NCBI GenBank assembly: GCA_046052145.1
Contig: JBJOMW010000002.1
Coordinates: 167,472 to 231,471 of the forward strand
Length of the DNA stretch: 64,000 bases
Reading direction: 5' to 3'
DNA from: Falsiroseomonas sp046052145
GTDB lineage: Bacteria; Pseudomonadota; Alphaproteobacteria; Acetobacterales; Acetobacteraceae
Within the stretch, counting starts at the first letter, position 1. Each line of letters opens with the position of its first letter. The notes beneath the pieces were generated by a model. It did no database searches and was not told where the DNA came from. It saw only the letters and a list, made by a program, of their open reading frames with translations. The translations under genes were made by a program, and so were the position numbers. Positions 1 to 10,254 of the stretch are shown here, piece by piece.

Positions 1-591
1 GATCGCCGCCACATCCGCGACCATGACGTCACGCGCATCCGGCCCGCCATCGCCCCCGCGCCGTTGAATTTCGAAATGGCTGCGACCGAGGAGATGGTGG
101 CCTTCGCCGAACGCCTGCGCCCGGCCGATTGCTGCGTCGTCCCCGAGAAGCGGGAGGAGCTGACCACCGAAGGCGGGCTCGATGTGCTGCGCGCCGGCCC
201 CTTCCTGGCCGAGGCCATCGGAAGGATGAACGCCGCCGGCATCCGCACCTCGATCTTCGTCGAGCCCGATGCGGCGCAGATCGCGGCCGCCGCGCGGCTC
301 GGCGCGAAGGCGATCGAACTGCACACCGGCGCCTATGCCGATGCCCCCGCCGCCGCGCGCCCGGCGCTTCTGGCGCGCCTAGCCGAAGGTGCGCGCGCGG
401 CCGCCGCGCATGGCCTTGCGGTCCATGCCGGTCACGGCTTGTCTTATGAGACGATCGGGGGCATCGCCCGGATCCCGGAAGTGTCCGAGGTGTCGATCGG
501 ACACTTCCTGGTCGGCCAGGCCGTGTTCGATAGCCTGCCCGGCGCAGTGCGGAAGATGAAGACGCTGATCGCAGAAGCGCGCGGCGGCTGA
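1..591 (+). CDS. pdxJ: Pyridoxine 5'-phosphate synthase, C-terminal part
   Basis: The reading frame is open from the first base, so the start lies upstream of the window. About 196 codons remain of a protein normally near 240-250 residues. PdxJ condenses 1-deoxyxylulose 5-phosphate with 3-amino-2-oxopropyl phosphate to form pyridoxine 5'-phosphate, the last ring-forming step of the DXP-dependent vitamin B6 route, in the cytoplasm. Visible family segments are DRRHIRD at the window edge, LNFEMAATEEM, VPEKREELTTEGG, then HAGHGLSYETI and the terminal EVSIGHFLVGQAVF phosphate-binding stretch of the TIM barrel. The partner genes often found beside it (acpS, pdxA) are outside the window or absent. 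Confidence 0.95.
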   Translation, partial: DRRHIRDHDVTRIRPAIAPAPLNFEMAATEEMVAFAERLRPADCCVVPEKREELTTEGGLDVLRAGPFLAEAIGRMNAAGIRTSIFVEPDAAQIAAAARLGAKAIELHTGAYADAPAAARPALLARLAEGARAAAAHGLAVHAGHGLSYETIGGIARIPEVSEVSIGHFLVGQAVFDSLPGAVRKMKTLIAEARGG

Positions 592-614
592 ACGCCGCCC
601 AGGCGCGCGGGCGG

Positions 615-965
615 TCAGGCCGCCCGGCGCGTCTCCTGCGCGGCGTCGCGAACGGACGCGGCCCAGCGCGGCGCAGCGGCCAAGAAGGCGTCGAGCTCGG
701 TCGGTGCCAGATGCTCGACATGCTCGCCAGCCGTCGTCGCGGCCGAGTCCCAGCCGCGGGCGACACGAAGCACGACGGCCGAAGCAGCCCCTGCCGCAGC
801 CTCCCGCGGGGCAATCGCGAGCATCCGGCGCGCCGTGAGCAACACGCGCGTCGCTGCATCCAGGCGCATGCGTTCCGAAAGGCCGAAATCAGCCATCTCG
901 GCCACTGCCGCCATCACCCGGCCCCGCTCGAACTGGGGCACATGCTGCGCCACCCTATCCGGCAT
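615..965 (-). CDS. Small Ala-rich hypothetical protein
   Basis: A 116-residue product that I do not recognise. It is rich in alanine and arginine and predicted mostly helical, with no signal peptide or membrane segment and a C-terminus of acidic and basic helix. Three in-frame starts exist (1034, 974, 965). The ATG at 965 is preferred because AGGAG lies 9 nt before it, whereas the same AGGAG touches the ATG at 974. It converges with pdxJ, 23 nt away. Length and composition are loosely like phasin-type proteins, but no motif supports that, so no function is assigned. Confidence 0.6.
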   Translation of the reverse strand: MPDRVAQHVPQFERGRVMAAVAEMADFGLSERMRLDAATRVLLTARRMLAIAPREAAAGAASAVVLRVARGWDSAATTAGEHVEHLAPTELDAFLAAAPRWAASVRDAAQETRRAA

Positions 966-1181
966 ACAACGCATCTCCTGTCGCAGATCCCGTTGCCCAA
1001 GACCGGACACGCAAGGCGCCCCGCCAAAGCCCAAGGACCGCCGTCATGCCCCCCTATCGGATGGGGATTCGCGGGACGCGGTACAAGTGGAGACCTCACG
1101 AGATTTCAATATTTCTGTCATCCGCTTCACTTGTAGATGCGCAAGCCACGGCATGGGACGCTTCCCGCCGGACGAAGGAAT

Positions 1182-1604
1182 TCAGCGGAGCACTTCCCAG
1201 AAGCCGCTCTCCTCATTGAGGCGGGCATGCTCCATGGCCCGGAAATCCCAGCGCGAGACGATGCCGACCAGCTCCCCGTCCCGCACCAGCGGCACATGGC
1301 GGAAGCCGCCATCCTGCATCAGGCGCAGCGCCTCCATCGCAGTGGCACCAGGCGGCAGGGTCTGGGGATGGCGCGTCATCGCCTGCCCGAGCGGCGTCGT
1401 GGCCATGTCGCGGCACTCGGCACCGAGCCGCACCGCATCCCGGCCGGTGAAGATGCCGAGCAACTGCCTGGCCGGGTCGGTCACCAGGACGCAGCCGACA
1501 CGCCGCGCGCGCATGGTGCGGCACGCCTCCTGCGCCGAAGCCTCGGGCGGCAGGGTGACCGGGTTCGGATGCGTGACCAGGTCGGACAGGGGGCGATTGC
1601 GCAT
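1182..1604 (-). CDS. Paired CBS-domain protein
   Basis: A 140-residue stand-alone CBS-pair protein. The first CBS unit covers roughly residues 8-65 (VTLPPEASAQEACRTMRARR, then VGCVLVTD and LLGIFTGRD). The second covers roughly 72-130 (TLPPGATAMEALRLMQDGG, then HVPLV and LVGIVSRWD). Such pairs bind adenine nucleotides and regulate partner proteins; no catalytic domain is attached. The start at 1604 is chosen because AGAGGAGG lies 5 nt upstream. A longer frame back to 1685 has no better site. It is transcribed divergently from the dipeptidase, with 159 bp between them holding both promoters. The partner it regulates cannot be told from the sequence. Confidence 0.88.
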   Translation of the reverse strand: MRNRPLSDLVTHPNPVTLPPEASAQEACRTMRARRVGCVLVTDPARQLLGIFTGRDAVRLGAECRDMATTPLGQAMTRHPQTLPPGATAMEALRLMQDGGFRHVPLVRDGELVGIVSRWDFRAMEHARLNEESGFWEVLR

Positions 1605-1763
1605 CGTATCCTCCTCTGGCGGCCGCCGGCCAGATGGCCGGGGGACGGCCGGGAGATGATGCGGCCGGCCCGGGAAGCGGGGCAAGTTCCGAGCGCGTCA
1701 ACGGCCCCGTTGACCGCATCCGCAGCGGGCCGCAGCCTTCACGAAGCCGGGAGTTCGCCGAAC

Positions 1764-2798
1764 GTGCCAGACACCACCACCACGCCCGATCCCGCCGCGC
1801 AGATCCATGCGGCGACGCTCACCCTCGACACGCATGTGGACATCCCATGGCCCGACACGCCTGACCCCTCGGGTGAGACGAACCGGCGCGTGGATTTTCC
1901 GAAGATGCGCCGCGGCGGCCTCGGCGCCGTGGTCTTCATTGCCTATCTCCCGCAGGGCAAGCTGACCGCCGACGGCCATGCCGAGGCCGCGGCGCGCGCC
2001 GAGGCGATGCTGCGCTACATCGCCGGCACCGCCGATGGGGTGGAGCGCGCCTTCTGCGCCGATGCGGACGCTATGGAAGCCGCGAAAGCGCGCGGGCAGC
2101 TGGCGGTGCTGGCCGCGGTCGAGAACGGCTATGCGATGGGCGACGACCTTTCCCGCCTGGCGCACTGGAAGAAGCTTGGGGCGATCTACGTCACGCTCAC
2201 CCATAACGGTCACAACCTGCTGTCCGACAGCGCGATCCCGCGCCCCGATCTTGGCGACGGGCCGACGCTGCATGGCGGGCTTTCGTCGCTCGGCCGCGCG
2301 GCGATCGCGGAGATGAATCGCGTCGGGCTGCTGGTGGATGTCTCCCACGCTTCGCGCGATGCGATGCTACAGGCGGCCGAGGTGTCGCGCACGCCGATCG
2401 TCGCAACCCATGCCTGCTGCCGCGCGCTGCGCGACCATGCGCGGAACCTGGATGACGCGCAGCTCGATGCGCTGAAGGCGGTGGGCGGCCTCGTGCAGAT
2501 CACGGCCGTGCCGGCCTTCCTCCGCGACCCGCCCGCAGGTGGCGGCAGCACGCAAGCGAGTGTTGCCGATTACGTGGACCATGTGGATTACGCCGTGCGG
2601 CGCATCGGCCTCGATCATGTCGGGATGTCGTCGGATTTCGACGGTGGCGGCTGGCTCACCGACTGGCCCGATGCCGCACGCTCTCGCGCTTTGACGGCGG
2701 AGTTGCACCGGCGCGGCTACACGGCGCGCGAGATCGGCCTGCTCTGGAGCGGAAATTTTCTTCGGTTGATGCGGGTCGCGGCTAAGGCCGCGCGGTAG
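1764..2798 (+). CDS. Membrane-dipeptidase-like metallopeptidase (M19)
   Basis: A 344-residue peptidase family M19 (renal dipeptidase) protein that cleaves dipeptides with a binuclear zinc centre. Metal-binding signatures are visible in order: DTHVD (H24, D26), the bridging glutamate in AAVENGYAM, the histidine in LVDVSHAS, the histidine in VATHACC, and the C-terminal MSSDFDGG aspartate region. The start is the GTG at 1764, with GGGAG 10 nt upstream. The frame is open much further upstream, but that part overlaps the divergent CBS gene and has no family similarity. No signal peptide is seen, so it is probably cytoplasmic. It converges with hpd across a strong hairpin. Confidence 0.9.
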   Translation: MPDTTTTPDPAAQIHAATLTLDTHVDIPWPDTPDPSGETNRRVDFPKMRRGGLGAVVFIAYLPQGKLTADGHAEAAARAEAMLRYIAGTADGVERAFCADADAMEAAKARGQLAVLAAVENGYAMGDDLSRLAHWKKLGAIYVTLTHNGHNLLSDSAIPRPDLGDGPTLHGGLSSLGRAAIAEMNRVGLLVDVSHASRDAMLQAAEVSRTPIVATHACCRALRDHARNLDDAQLDALKAVGGLVQITAVPAFLRDPPAGGGSTQASVADYVDHVDYAVRRIGLDHVGMSSDFDGGGWLTDWPDAARSRALTAELHRRGYTAREIGLLWSGNFLRLMRVAAKAAR

Positions 2799-2827
2799 TC
2801 ATTACGGCGCAAGCCGCGCGATAAGGC

Positions 2828-2855
2828 CAGGGCGCGCCATGCGCGGCGCGCCCTG
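2828..2855. terminator. Bidirectional terminator-like hairpin
   Basis: A perfect 11-bp stem, CAGGGCGCGCC / GGCGCGCCCTG, with a 6-nt loop, centred in the 63-bp gap between the convergent dipeptidase and hpd genes. There is no T-run on either side, so termination is inferred from position and stability. Confidence 0.6.
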
Positions 2856-2861
2856 CCCGCC

Positions 2862-3968
2862 CTACGCCGCCGGGTTCAGCACGCCGCGGCGGATCTGATC
2901 GAGTTCGATGCTCTCGAACAGGGCGCGGAAATTGCCCTCGCCGAAGCCCTGATCGCCCTGGCGCTGGATCAACTCGAAGAAGATCGGGCCGATCACCGTG
3001 CCGGTGAAAATCTGCAAGAGCCGCCCGCCCTCTGGCGTCGGCGCCCCATCGGTCAGGATGCGGTTTTTCGCGAGCCGCGCGATCTCGCCGTCCGTCAGGT
3101 CCAGCATCCGCTGGCGCAGCAGCTCGTAATAGGTGTCGGGCGTGTCCATGAACTGCACGCCCCGCGCGCGCATACCTTCGACGCTGCCGAAGATATCGGT
3201 GGTGCCGAGCGCGACATGCTGGATGCCCTCCCCGCCATAGGCGCGGAGATATTCCTCGATCTGGCTCTTGTCGTCGCTGCTCTCATTGATCGGGATACGG
3301 ATCTGCCCGCAGGGCGAGGTCAGCGCGCGGGACTTTAGCCCGGTCAGCTTGCCCTCGATATCGAAGTAGCGAATTTCGCGGAAGTTGAAGAGCTTCTCGT
3401 AGAACTGCCACCACACATCCATCCGGCCACGATGGACGTTGTGCGTCAGGTGGTCGATCACCGTGAGCCCGTTGCCCGCGGGCTTCGGGTCACGCTCGCC
3501 CAGCCAGCGGAAATCCACGTCATAGATCGAGCCGTGCTCGCCATAGCGGTCCACGAAGTAGAGCAAGGACCCACCGATGCCCTCGATCGCCGGGATGTTC
3601 AGCTCCATCGGACCGACCTTGGCCGTGACGGGCTTGGCACCGAGCGCGATGGCCCGCGCATAGGCCTGCGCCGCATCCGCCACGCGGAAGGCCATCGCAC
3701 AGGCAGACGGGCCGTGCACCTTCTGGAAGGACTGCGCAAAGCTCTCGGGCTCGGCGTTGACGATGAAGTTGATGTCGCCCTGCCGCCACAGCGTCACCTG
3801 CTTCGAGCGGTGCCGGGCGACGGGAACAAAGCCAAGAGAGGCGAAGGTCGCTTCCAGATGCGCGATGTCCGGCCCGGTGAATTCGACGAATTCGAAGCCG
3901 TCGGTGCCCATCGGGTTGATGTCACTGACCTGGCCGGCGACGGCGGTGCGATCGGGCGGGATATCCAT
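2862..3968 (-). CDS. hpd: 4-Hydroxyphenylpyruvate dioxygenase
   Basis: A 368-residue Fe(II) dioxygenase converting 4-hydroxyphenylpyruvate to homogentisate in tyrosine and phenylalanine catabolism. Two vicinal-oxygen-chelate halves are visible: the N-terminal half (EFVEFTGPDIAHLEATFASLGF) and the catalytic C-terminal half. The three iron ligands are recognisable as the histidine in VIDHLTHNV, the histidine in GIQHVAL and the glutamate in IFFELIQR near the C-terminus. The start at 3968 (MDIPPD) has GGAAGGAA upstream; the longer frame to 4052 runs into the divergent regulator's promoter. The AsnC-type regulator on the other strand is the natural candidate for its control. Homogentisate dioxygenase is not in the window. 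Confidence 0.96.
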   Translation of the reverse strand: MDIPPDRTAVAGQVSDINPMGTDGFEFVEFTGPDIAHLEATFASLGFVPVARHRSKQVTLWRQGDINFIVNAEPESFAQSFQKVHGPSACAMAFRVADAAQAYARAIALGAKPVTAKVGPMELNIPAIEGIGGSLLYFVDRYGEHGSIYDVDFRWLGERDPKPAGNGLTVIDHLTHNVHRGRMDVWWQFYEKLFNFREIRYFDIEGKLTGLKSRALTSPCGQIRIPINESSDDKSQIEEYLRAYGGEGIQHVALGTTDIFGSVEGMRARGVQFMDTPDTYYELLRQRMLDLTDGEIARLAKNRILTDGAPTPEGGRLLQIFTGTVIGPIFFELIQRQGDQGFGEGNFRALFESIELDQIRRGVLNPAA

Positions 3969-4055
3969 GGCGCGTTTCCTTCCATTCCTGGGAAGGAGGG
4001 ATAGCGCAGGCCGCCAGGCGAAAAGCAGCGAACGACGATCCAAACCTGGCATTCA

Positions 4056-4074
4056 TCGCTATGATTCGCTATGA
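4056..4074 (+). promoter_or_regulatory. 10-bp direct repeat, candidate AsnC/Lrp operator
   Basis: TCGCTATGA occurs twice with a 10-bp period (4056-4064 and 4066-4074). It sits in an A+T-richer patch directly before the AsnC-type regulator start and 88 bp from the divergent hpd start. One repeat per helical turn suits a regulator that binds one DNA face, so autoregulation and control of hpd are inferred. Confidence 0.4.
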
Positions 4075-4080
4075 AAAGCC

Positions 4081-4560
4081 ATGTCCAAGGCGAAATCCAC
4101 TATAGAGCTCGATGCGGCCGATCGGCGCATCCTGCGCGTGCTGCAGCGTGACGGGCGCATCGCCGTCACCGCACTGGCGGAGGAGGTCGGCCTGTCCGCC
4201 ACCCCCTGCCTGCGCCGCATCAAGCGGCTGGAGGAAGCGGGCGTGATCGCGCGCTATGCCGCGCTCGTGGACCCGAAGCGCGTCGGCTTCCCGATCCAGG
4301 CCTTCGTGCAGGTCGCGCTGTCCTCCCATGCCGAGGAAGTCGCGGCCGCCTTCCACAAGGCGCTCGCATCGCGCGAGGAAGTGCTGGCCGCCTGGGCCAT
4401 GAGCGGCGACATGGACTACATGCTGCATGTCGTCGCCGAGGATTTCGACGCCTATGCCGAATTCGCGCTGAAGGCGCTGCTGCGCATGCCCGGCGTGAAG
4501 GAAACGCGCAGTTCCTTCGTGCTCACCGCGCTGAAGCCGGCGGGGGCCGTGCCAGTTTAG
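4081..4560 (+). CDS. AsnC/Lrp family transcriptional regulator
   Basis: A 159-residue regulator with an N-terminal winged helix-turn-helix (about residues 10-60, LDAADRRILRVLQRDGRIAV followed by LAEEVGLSATPCLRRIKRLE) and a C-terminal ligand-binding RAM domain (about 75-150) containing the AWAMSGDMDYMLHVV core. Length is normal for the family. Only the ATG at 4081 is in frame; no clear ribosome-binding site precedes it, so a short-leader or leaderless message is possible. It is divergent from hpd, which suggests it senses an aromatic amino acid or its keto acid. The ligand is inferred from context only. Its stop codon overlaps the end of the convergent flavoprotein gene. Confidence 0.9.
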   Translation: MSKAKSTIELDAADRRILRVLQRDGRIAVTALAEEVGLSATPCLRRIKRLEEAGVIARYAALVDPKRVGFPIQAFVQVALSSHAEEVAAAFHKALASREEVLAAWAMSGDMDYMLHVVAEDFDAYAEFALKALLRMPGVKETRSSFVLTALKPAGAVPV

Positions 4561-5732
4561 CGGCGCGCCAGCACGCCCTTCGCCGCCGCGACGCCGGTTG
4601 CGAAGCAGCCCTGTAGCAGGTAGCCGCCGGTCGGCGCTTCCCAGTCCAGCATCTCGCCACAGGCAAAGATGCCGGGATGCGCGCGCAGCATGAAGCGCTC
4701 ATCCAGCGCCTCCCAGCCTATCCCGCCGGCCGAGGAAATCGCGCGCGCCATGCCCTGCGGCGCGCGCGTCGTCAGCGGCAGCGCCTTCACCAGCGCGGCA
4801 AGCTCGCCACCCGCGCCCGCATGCCTCACTTCCTGCACCAGCGCGATCGCCGCCGGCGGCAGCGCCAGCGCCTTGCGCAGCATGGTGCTGACGGTCTCGC
4901 TCTTGCCGCGCACCGCCAGACGCCGCGCCACCTCGGCGGCATCCATGTCGGGGCGAAGATCGAGCGTAAAGGTCGCGGAGCCGTCCCGCGCGATCGCGTC
5001 GCGGATCAGCGCCGACAGTGCATAGACCGCGCCACCCTCGATCCCCGCCGCGGTCAGCATCGCCTCGCCACGCTGGGTCACACCGCCGAAGGTGATGGCG
5101 ATGCGCTTCAGCGGTGTGCCCGCATGCCGCGCCAGATGCGCCGACCAGGACAACACGAAACCCATATTGGAGGGCGCGAAGGGTGTGAGCGGAACGCCCG
5201 GCAACAGCCCCGCCCAGCCCCCATCCGAGCCCAGCCGCGGCCAAGACGCGCCACCGAGCGCCAGCACCACCGCATCCGCCTCGACAGTCACCTCGCCCTC
5301 CGGCGTCGCGAAACGTAGCGCAGTGCCCTCCAGGCCGATCCAGCGATGCCGCGTCCGCAGTTCCACACCCAAGCCACCAAGCCGCCCCATCCAGGCGCGC
5401 AGCAAAGGCGAGGCCTTCAGCGTCTTCGGAAAGACGCGCCCCGAACTACCAACGAAGGTCTCGATGCCCAGCCCCTCGCACCAGGCGATCAGCGCCGCGG
5501 GCGGAAAGTCGCGCACGGCGTCCAGCAGCATCGGCGCCTGCGGCCGGTAGCGCGCCAGAAAGGCATCAAACGGCTCGGCATGCGTCAGGTTCAGCCCGCC
5601 GCGCCCGGCCATCAGGAATTTCCGGGCCAGCGAGGGCATTTGGTCGAAGACCGTAACCGCGGCCCCCGCCTGGGCGAGCGTCTCCGCCGCGATCAGCCCC
5701 GCCGGGCCCGCCCCGATCACCGCCACTTTCAT
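4557..5732 (-). CDS. HI0933/YhiN-type FAD-dependent flavoprotein
   Basis: A 391-residue flavoprotein of the HI0933-like group (the subgroup also annotated as PP_4765-type). The dinucleotide-binding GxGxxG is at the extreme N-terminus (VAVIGAGPAGLIAAETL), followed by the characteristic RKFLMAGRGGLNLTH segment. A second nucleotide-binding element near the C-terminus is GIFACGEMLDWEAPTGGYLLQ. The physiological substrate of this subgroup is unknown. Two adjacent ATG codons, 5735 and 5732, are possible starts; the second gives the usual MKVAVIGAG beginning. The gene converges with the AsnC-type gene, the two stops overlapping by 4 nt, and is divergent from the epimerase with only 44 bp between starts. 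Confidence 0.85.
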   Translation of the reverse strand: MKVAVIGAGPAGLIAAETLAQAGAAVTVFDQMPSLARKFLMAGRGGLNLTHAEPFDAFLARYRPQAPMLLDAVRDFPPAALIAWCEGLGIETFVGSSGRVFPKTLKASPLLRAWMGRLGGLGVELRTRHRWIGLEGTALRFATPEGEVTVEADAVVLALGGASWPRLGSDGGWAGLLPGVPLTPFAPSNMGFVLSWSAHLARHAGTPLKRIAITFGGVTQRGEAMLTAAGIEGGAVYALSALIRDAIARDGSATFTLDLRPDMDAAEVARRLAVRGKSETVSTMLRKALALPPAAIALVQEVRHAGAGGELAALVKALPLTTRAPQGMARAISSAGGIGWEALDERFMLRAHPGIFACGEMLDWEAPTGGYLLQGCFATGVAAAKGVLARR

Positions 5733-5776
5733 CATGGCCGCTTTCTGCGCCTGTCGCGGCGGGATATCCAGGCCAG

Positions 5777-6781
5777 ATGGATGCAATCCTCGTCACCGGC
5801 GGCGCCGGCTTCGTCGGCCTCAACCTGGTCGAGGCGCTGCTCGCGCGCGGCGAGCATGTGGTGGTCTTCGGCCGCGAGGCCGCCCTGCCCGCCCCGGCGC
5901 CCACGATCTTCGCCACGCTCCCCGGCCGCATCGAGGTGATCCAGGGCGATGTGCAGGACGAGGCCGCGCTCCGCGCCCTGTTCCGCGACCGCCGCATCGG
6001 CGCCGTCTTCCCCTTCGCCGCCGTCACGGCAGGCCCGCAGCGGGAAGCCGCGGACCCGGCCTTCATCCTCGACGTGAACCTCAAGGGCGTGATCGCCACA
6101 CTCGCCGCGGCGCGCGATGCGGGCACCGTACGGCGCGTCATCCTGCCCTCTTCGGCCGCCGTCTATGGCGAAAGCGCCTATGCCCATGCCCTCCTCGACG
6201 AGACGGCGACCCCACCCGTGCCGATCACCCTCTACGGCGTGACGAAATACGCGGTGGAGCGGGCGGGGCTCCGGCTGGCCGGGCAATGGGGGCTCGATGC
6301 CGTCGCCGCCCGAATCGGCGCCACCTTCGGTCCGTGGGAACGCGACACGGGGCTGCGCGACACGCTCAGCCTGCACCTAGCCCTGGCCGAGGCAGCGCGG
6401 CGGGGGGTAAGCGTCACGATCCCCGCAACCCCGCCCGCCTATGACTGGGTCTATGCCCGCGACCTGGCGGCGGGGCTGCTGGCGCTGCTGGATGCGCGCG
6501 ATCCGCCGCACCGGGTGGTGAACCTGGCCTCGGGCCTGGATTGGGCGCCGCACTACCCCGCCTGCCTCGATGCCCTGGCCCGCGCCTTCCCTGGCTTCCG
6601 CTGGCGCCATGCCGCGCCCGGGGAAGCGCCGACGATCCGCTGGAACGAGACCCGCAACCGTGGGGTGATGTCGAACGCCCGCGCACGCGACTTCGGCTGG
6701 CACCCGCGCCACAGCCCAGCCGAAGCGATGGCAGATTATGCCGCCTGGCTGTTGGCAAGCGCGAATCAGGGCTTACCGTAG
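5777..6781 (+). CDS. NAD-dependent epimerase/dehydratase (extended SDR)
   Basis: A 334-residue extended short-chain dehydrogenase/reductase. The cofactor fingerprint TGGAGFVGLNLVEAL starts at residue 7, a serine pair precedes the catalytic site (LPSSAAVYGE), and the YxxxK motif is YGVTK. The architecture matches nucleotide-sugar epimerases, but the C-terminal half is not distinctive enough to name a substrate. It starts 44 bp from the divergent flavoprotein and is followed after 66 bp by the molybdenum hydroxylase subunit, possibly co-transcribed. A D-erythronate- or uronate-type dehydrogenase role would also fit the fold. Confidence 0.85.
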   Translation: MDAILVTGGAGFVGLNLVEALLARGEHVVVFGREAALPAPAPTIFATLPGRIEVIQGDVQDEAALRALFRDRRIGAVFPFAAVTAGPQREAADPAFILDVNLKGVIATLAAARDAGTVRRVILPSSAAVYGESAYAHALLDETATPPVPITLYGVTKYAVERAGLRLAGQWGLDAVAARIGATFGPWERDTGLRDTLSLHLALAEAARRGVSVTIPATPPAYDWVYARDLAAGLLALLDARDPPHRVVNLASGLDWAPHYPACLDALARAFPGFRWRHAAPGEAPTIRWNETRNRGVMSNARARDFGWHPRHSPAEAMADYAAWLLASANQGLP

Positions 6782-6847
6782 GAAAGATAAGAACCCCCTC
6801 ACCGACCCGCCCGCCCCGGCGGGGCCGCGAACCATCCAGGACTACCC

Positions 6848-9217
<2,370 letters not shown>

Positions 9218-9556
9218 CGCGTCCAGGCCAAGTGGAATCGCTTGGCGACTCGGGGCATGCGGCACGGCAAGCGACAAGGCTTCTCAGGCCCGTTGCGAAC
9301 AAGCGCCCGGCGAAGCTGCCGGCCCCCGATCGCGCGGGGCCGGCGCGCGGCATCGCCGATCGGCGCGACGGTGATGGCCGCGACAATTTGACCTCCGGGC
9401 CAAACTACTTGATCTTATATTGCGTTGAATCAGACTCGATTGCAGCGTCACCCTTCAACCTGATCCGGTTAATCCCTGGCTCACCTGCCGGCCGTCACCA
9501 TGGCGTGGCAGGACTTCGTCATCCGAGCCTCAACCCACTGATGTATTTGGAAACCC
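9218..9556. other. 339-bp intergenic region
   Basis: No ORF with coding character. The first half is G+C-rich. The second half (about 9395-9480) is clearly A+T-richer than its surroundings and probably holds the promoter of the zinc-ribbon gene at 9557. The only recognisable motif is the TPP-riboswitch-like half described separately. Confidence 0.5.
9450..9480 (+). promoter_or_regulatory. Half THI-box (TPP riboswitch 3' part) remnant
   Basis: The stretch 9457-9473, AACCTGATCCGGTTAAT, matches the highly conserved core of the TPP riboswitch (AACCUGAUCYGGNUAAU) and is preceded by ACCCTT, as in real THI boxes. The 5' half with CUGAGA and the closing GCG-AGGG strand are missing, and the downstream gene has no thiamine link. 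It is probably a decayed aptamer or a chance match, not a working switch. Confidence 0.3.
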
Positions 9557-10102
9557 ATGTCGGATATTGATCGCGTCTTCGCGCAGCTGGGCGGCAAGCG
9601 CAGCTCTGACGGCGACCAGCGCGAACTGCGGCGAATCCCGCGCAAGGGCAACGCGGCCGGCACTCGGGTTGTCGAAGTGGTGCGCCTTCCTGCCAAGGGC
9701 GCAGCCAGCCCCGGCGGCGCTTCGCGCCAGACCGATTATCGGCTGCGTGCCGCGACCTGGGACGATGGCTTCCCGGCGAAATCCGCGCCAACGCCCTCCG
9801 TGTTTGCGCCGCCGCCTGCCGCAGACGCGCTCCCACCGGTCGTCCCCCCGGCCGCCCCCCCGGTCGTCCATGTGATGCCCGGCTGGGCCCCCAGTTCGGT
9901 GGAGCCCCAGATCAGGCCGGCGCCAGCCGCCGATGCGACGCCGCGCGCTGCGCGAACCCGCCGGACGGCGCCAGCCGTCAGCCGGCGCGTCGCCGACCCC
10001 TTCGATGCCGCGGACGATGTCGCCAATTGCCTGCGCTGCGGCTACGTCGTCGAACCGGCGCGCGAGCACCGCGGCCTCATGACCTGCGCGGCCTGCGGCT
10101 GA
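9557..10102 (+). CDS. Proline-rich protein with C-terminal zinc ribbon
   Basis: A 181-residue protein of unknown function. Residues 1-75 are basic and polar (FAQLGGKRSSDGDQRELRRI), residues about 75-145 are a low-complexity Pro/Ala linker, and the last 30 residues form a zinc ribbon with two CxxC knuckles (NCLRCGYVV and TCAACG, ending two codons before the stop). That ribbon suggests nucleic-acid or protein binding. There is no signal peptide. It has its own A+T-rich upstream region, and the next gene (Bug receptor) starts 152 bp later, so it appears monocistronic. Confidence 0.7.
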   Translation: MSDIDRVFAQLGGKRSSDGDQRELRRIPRKGNAAGTRVVEVVRLPAKGAASPGGASRQTDYRLRAATWDDGFPAKSAPTPSVFAPPPAADALPPVVPPAAPPVVHVMPGWAPSSVEPQIRPAPAADATPRAARTRRTAPAVSRRVADPFDAADDVANCLRCGYVVEPAREHRGLMTCAACG

Positions 10103-10254
10103 CCACGGCGTAGCACCAGGCTCCCGCTCCGCCCCACGCCGCCCAACGAGATGGCCGATGGCCCGCTTCCCTTGGGGGCGGCCCGTGGTGCAGGATTGCA
10201 CATCGACAATGATGGCCGCTTCAACGGCCGGATCCACCGCACAGGGAGGCGGAT

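Noticed and set aside
9450..9480. A functional TPP riboswitch
   Set aside because: The 5' conserved CUGAGA arm and the closing GCG-AGGG strand cannot be found within the 250 bp upstream or downstream, so only a remnant is claimed.
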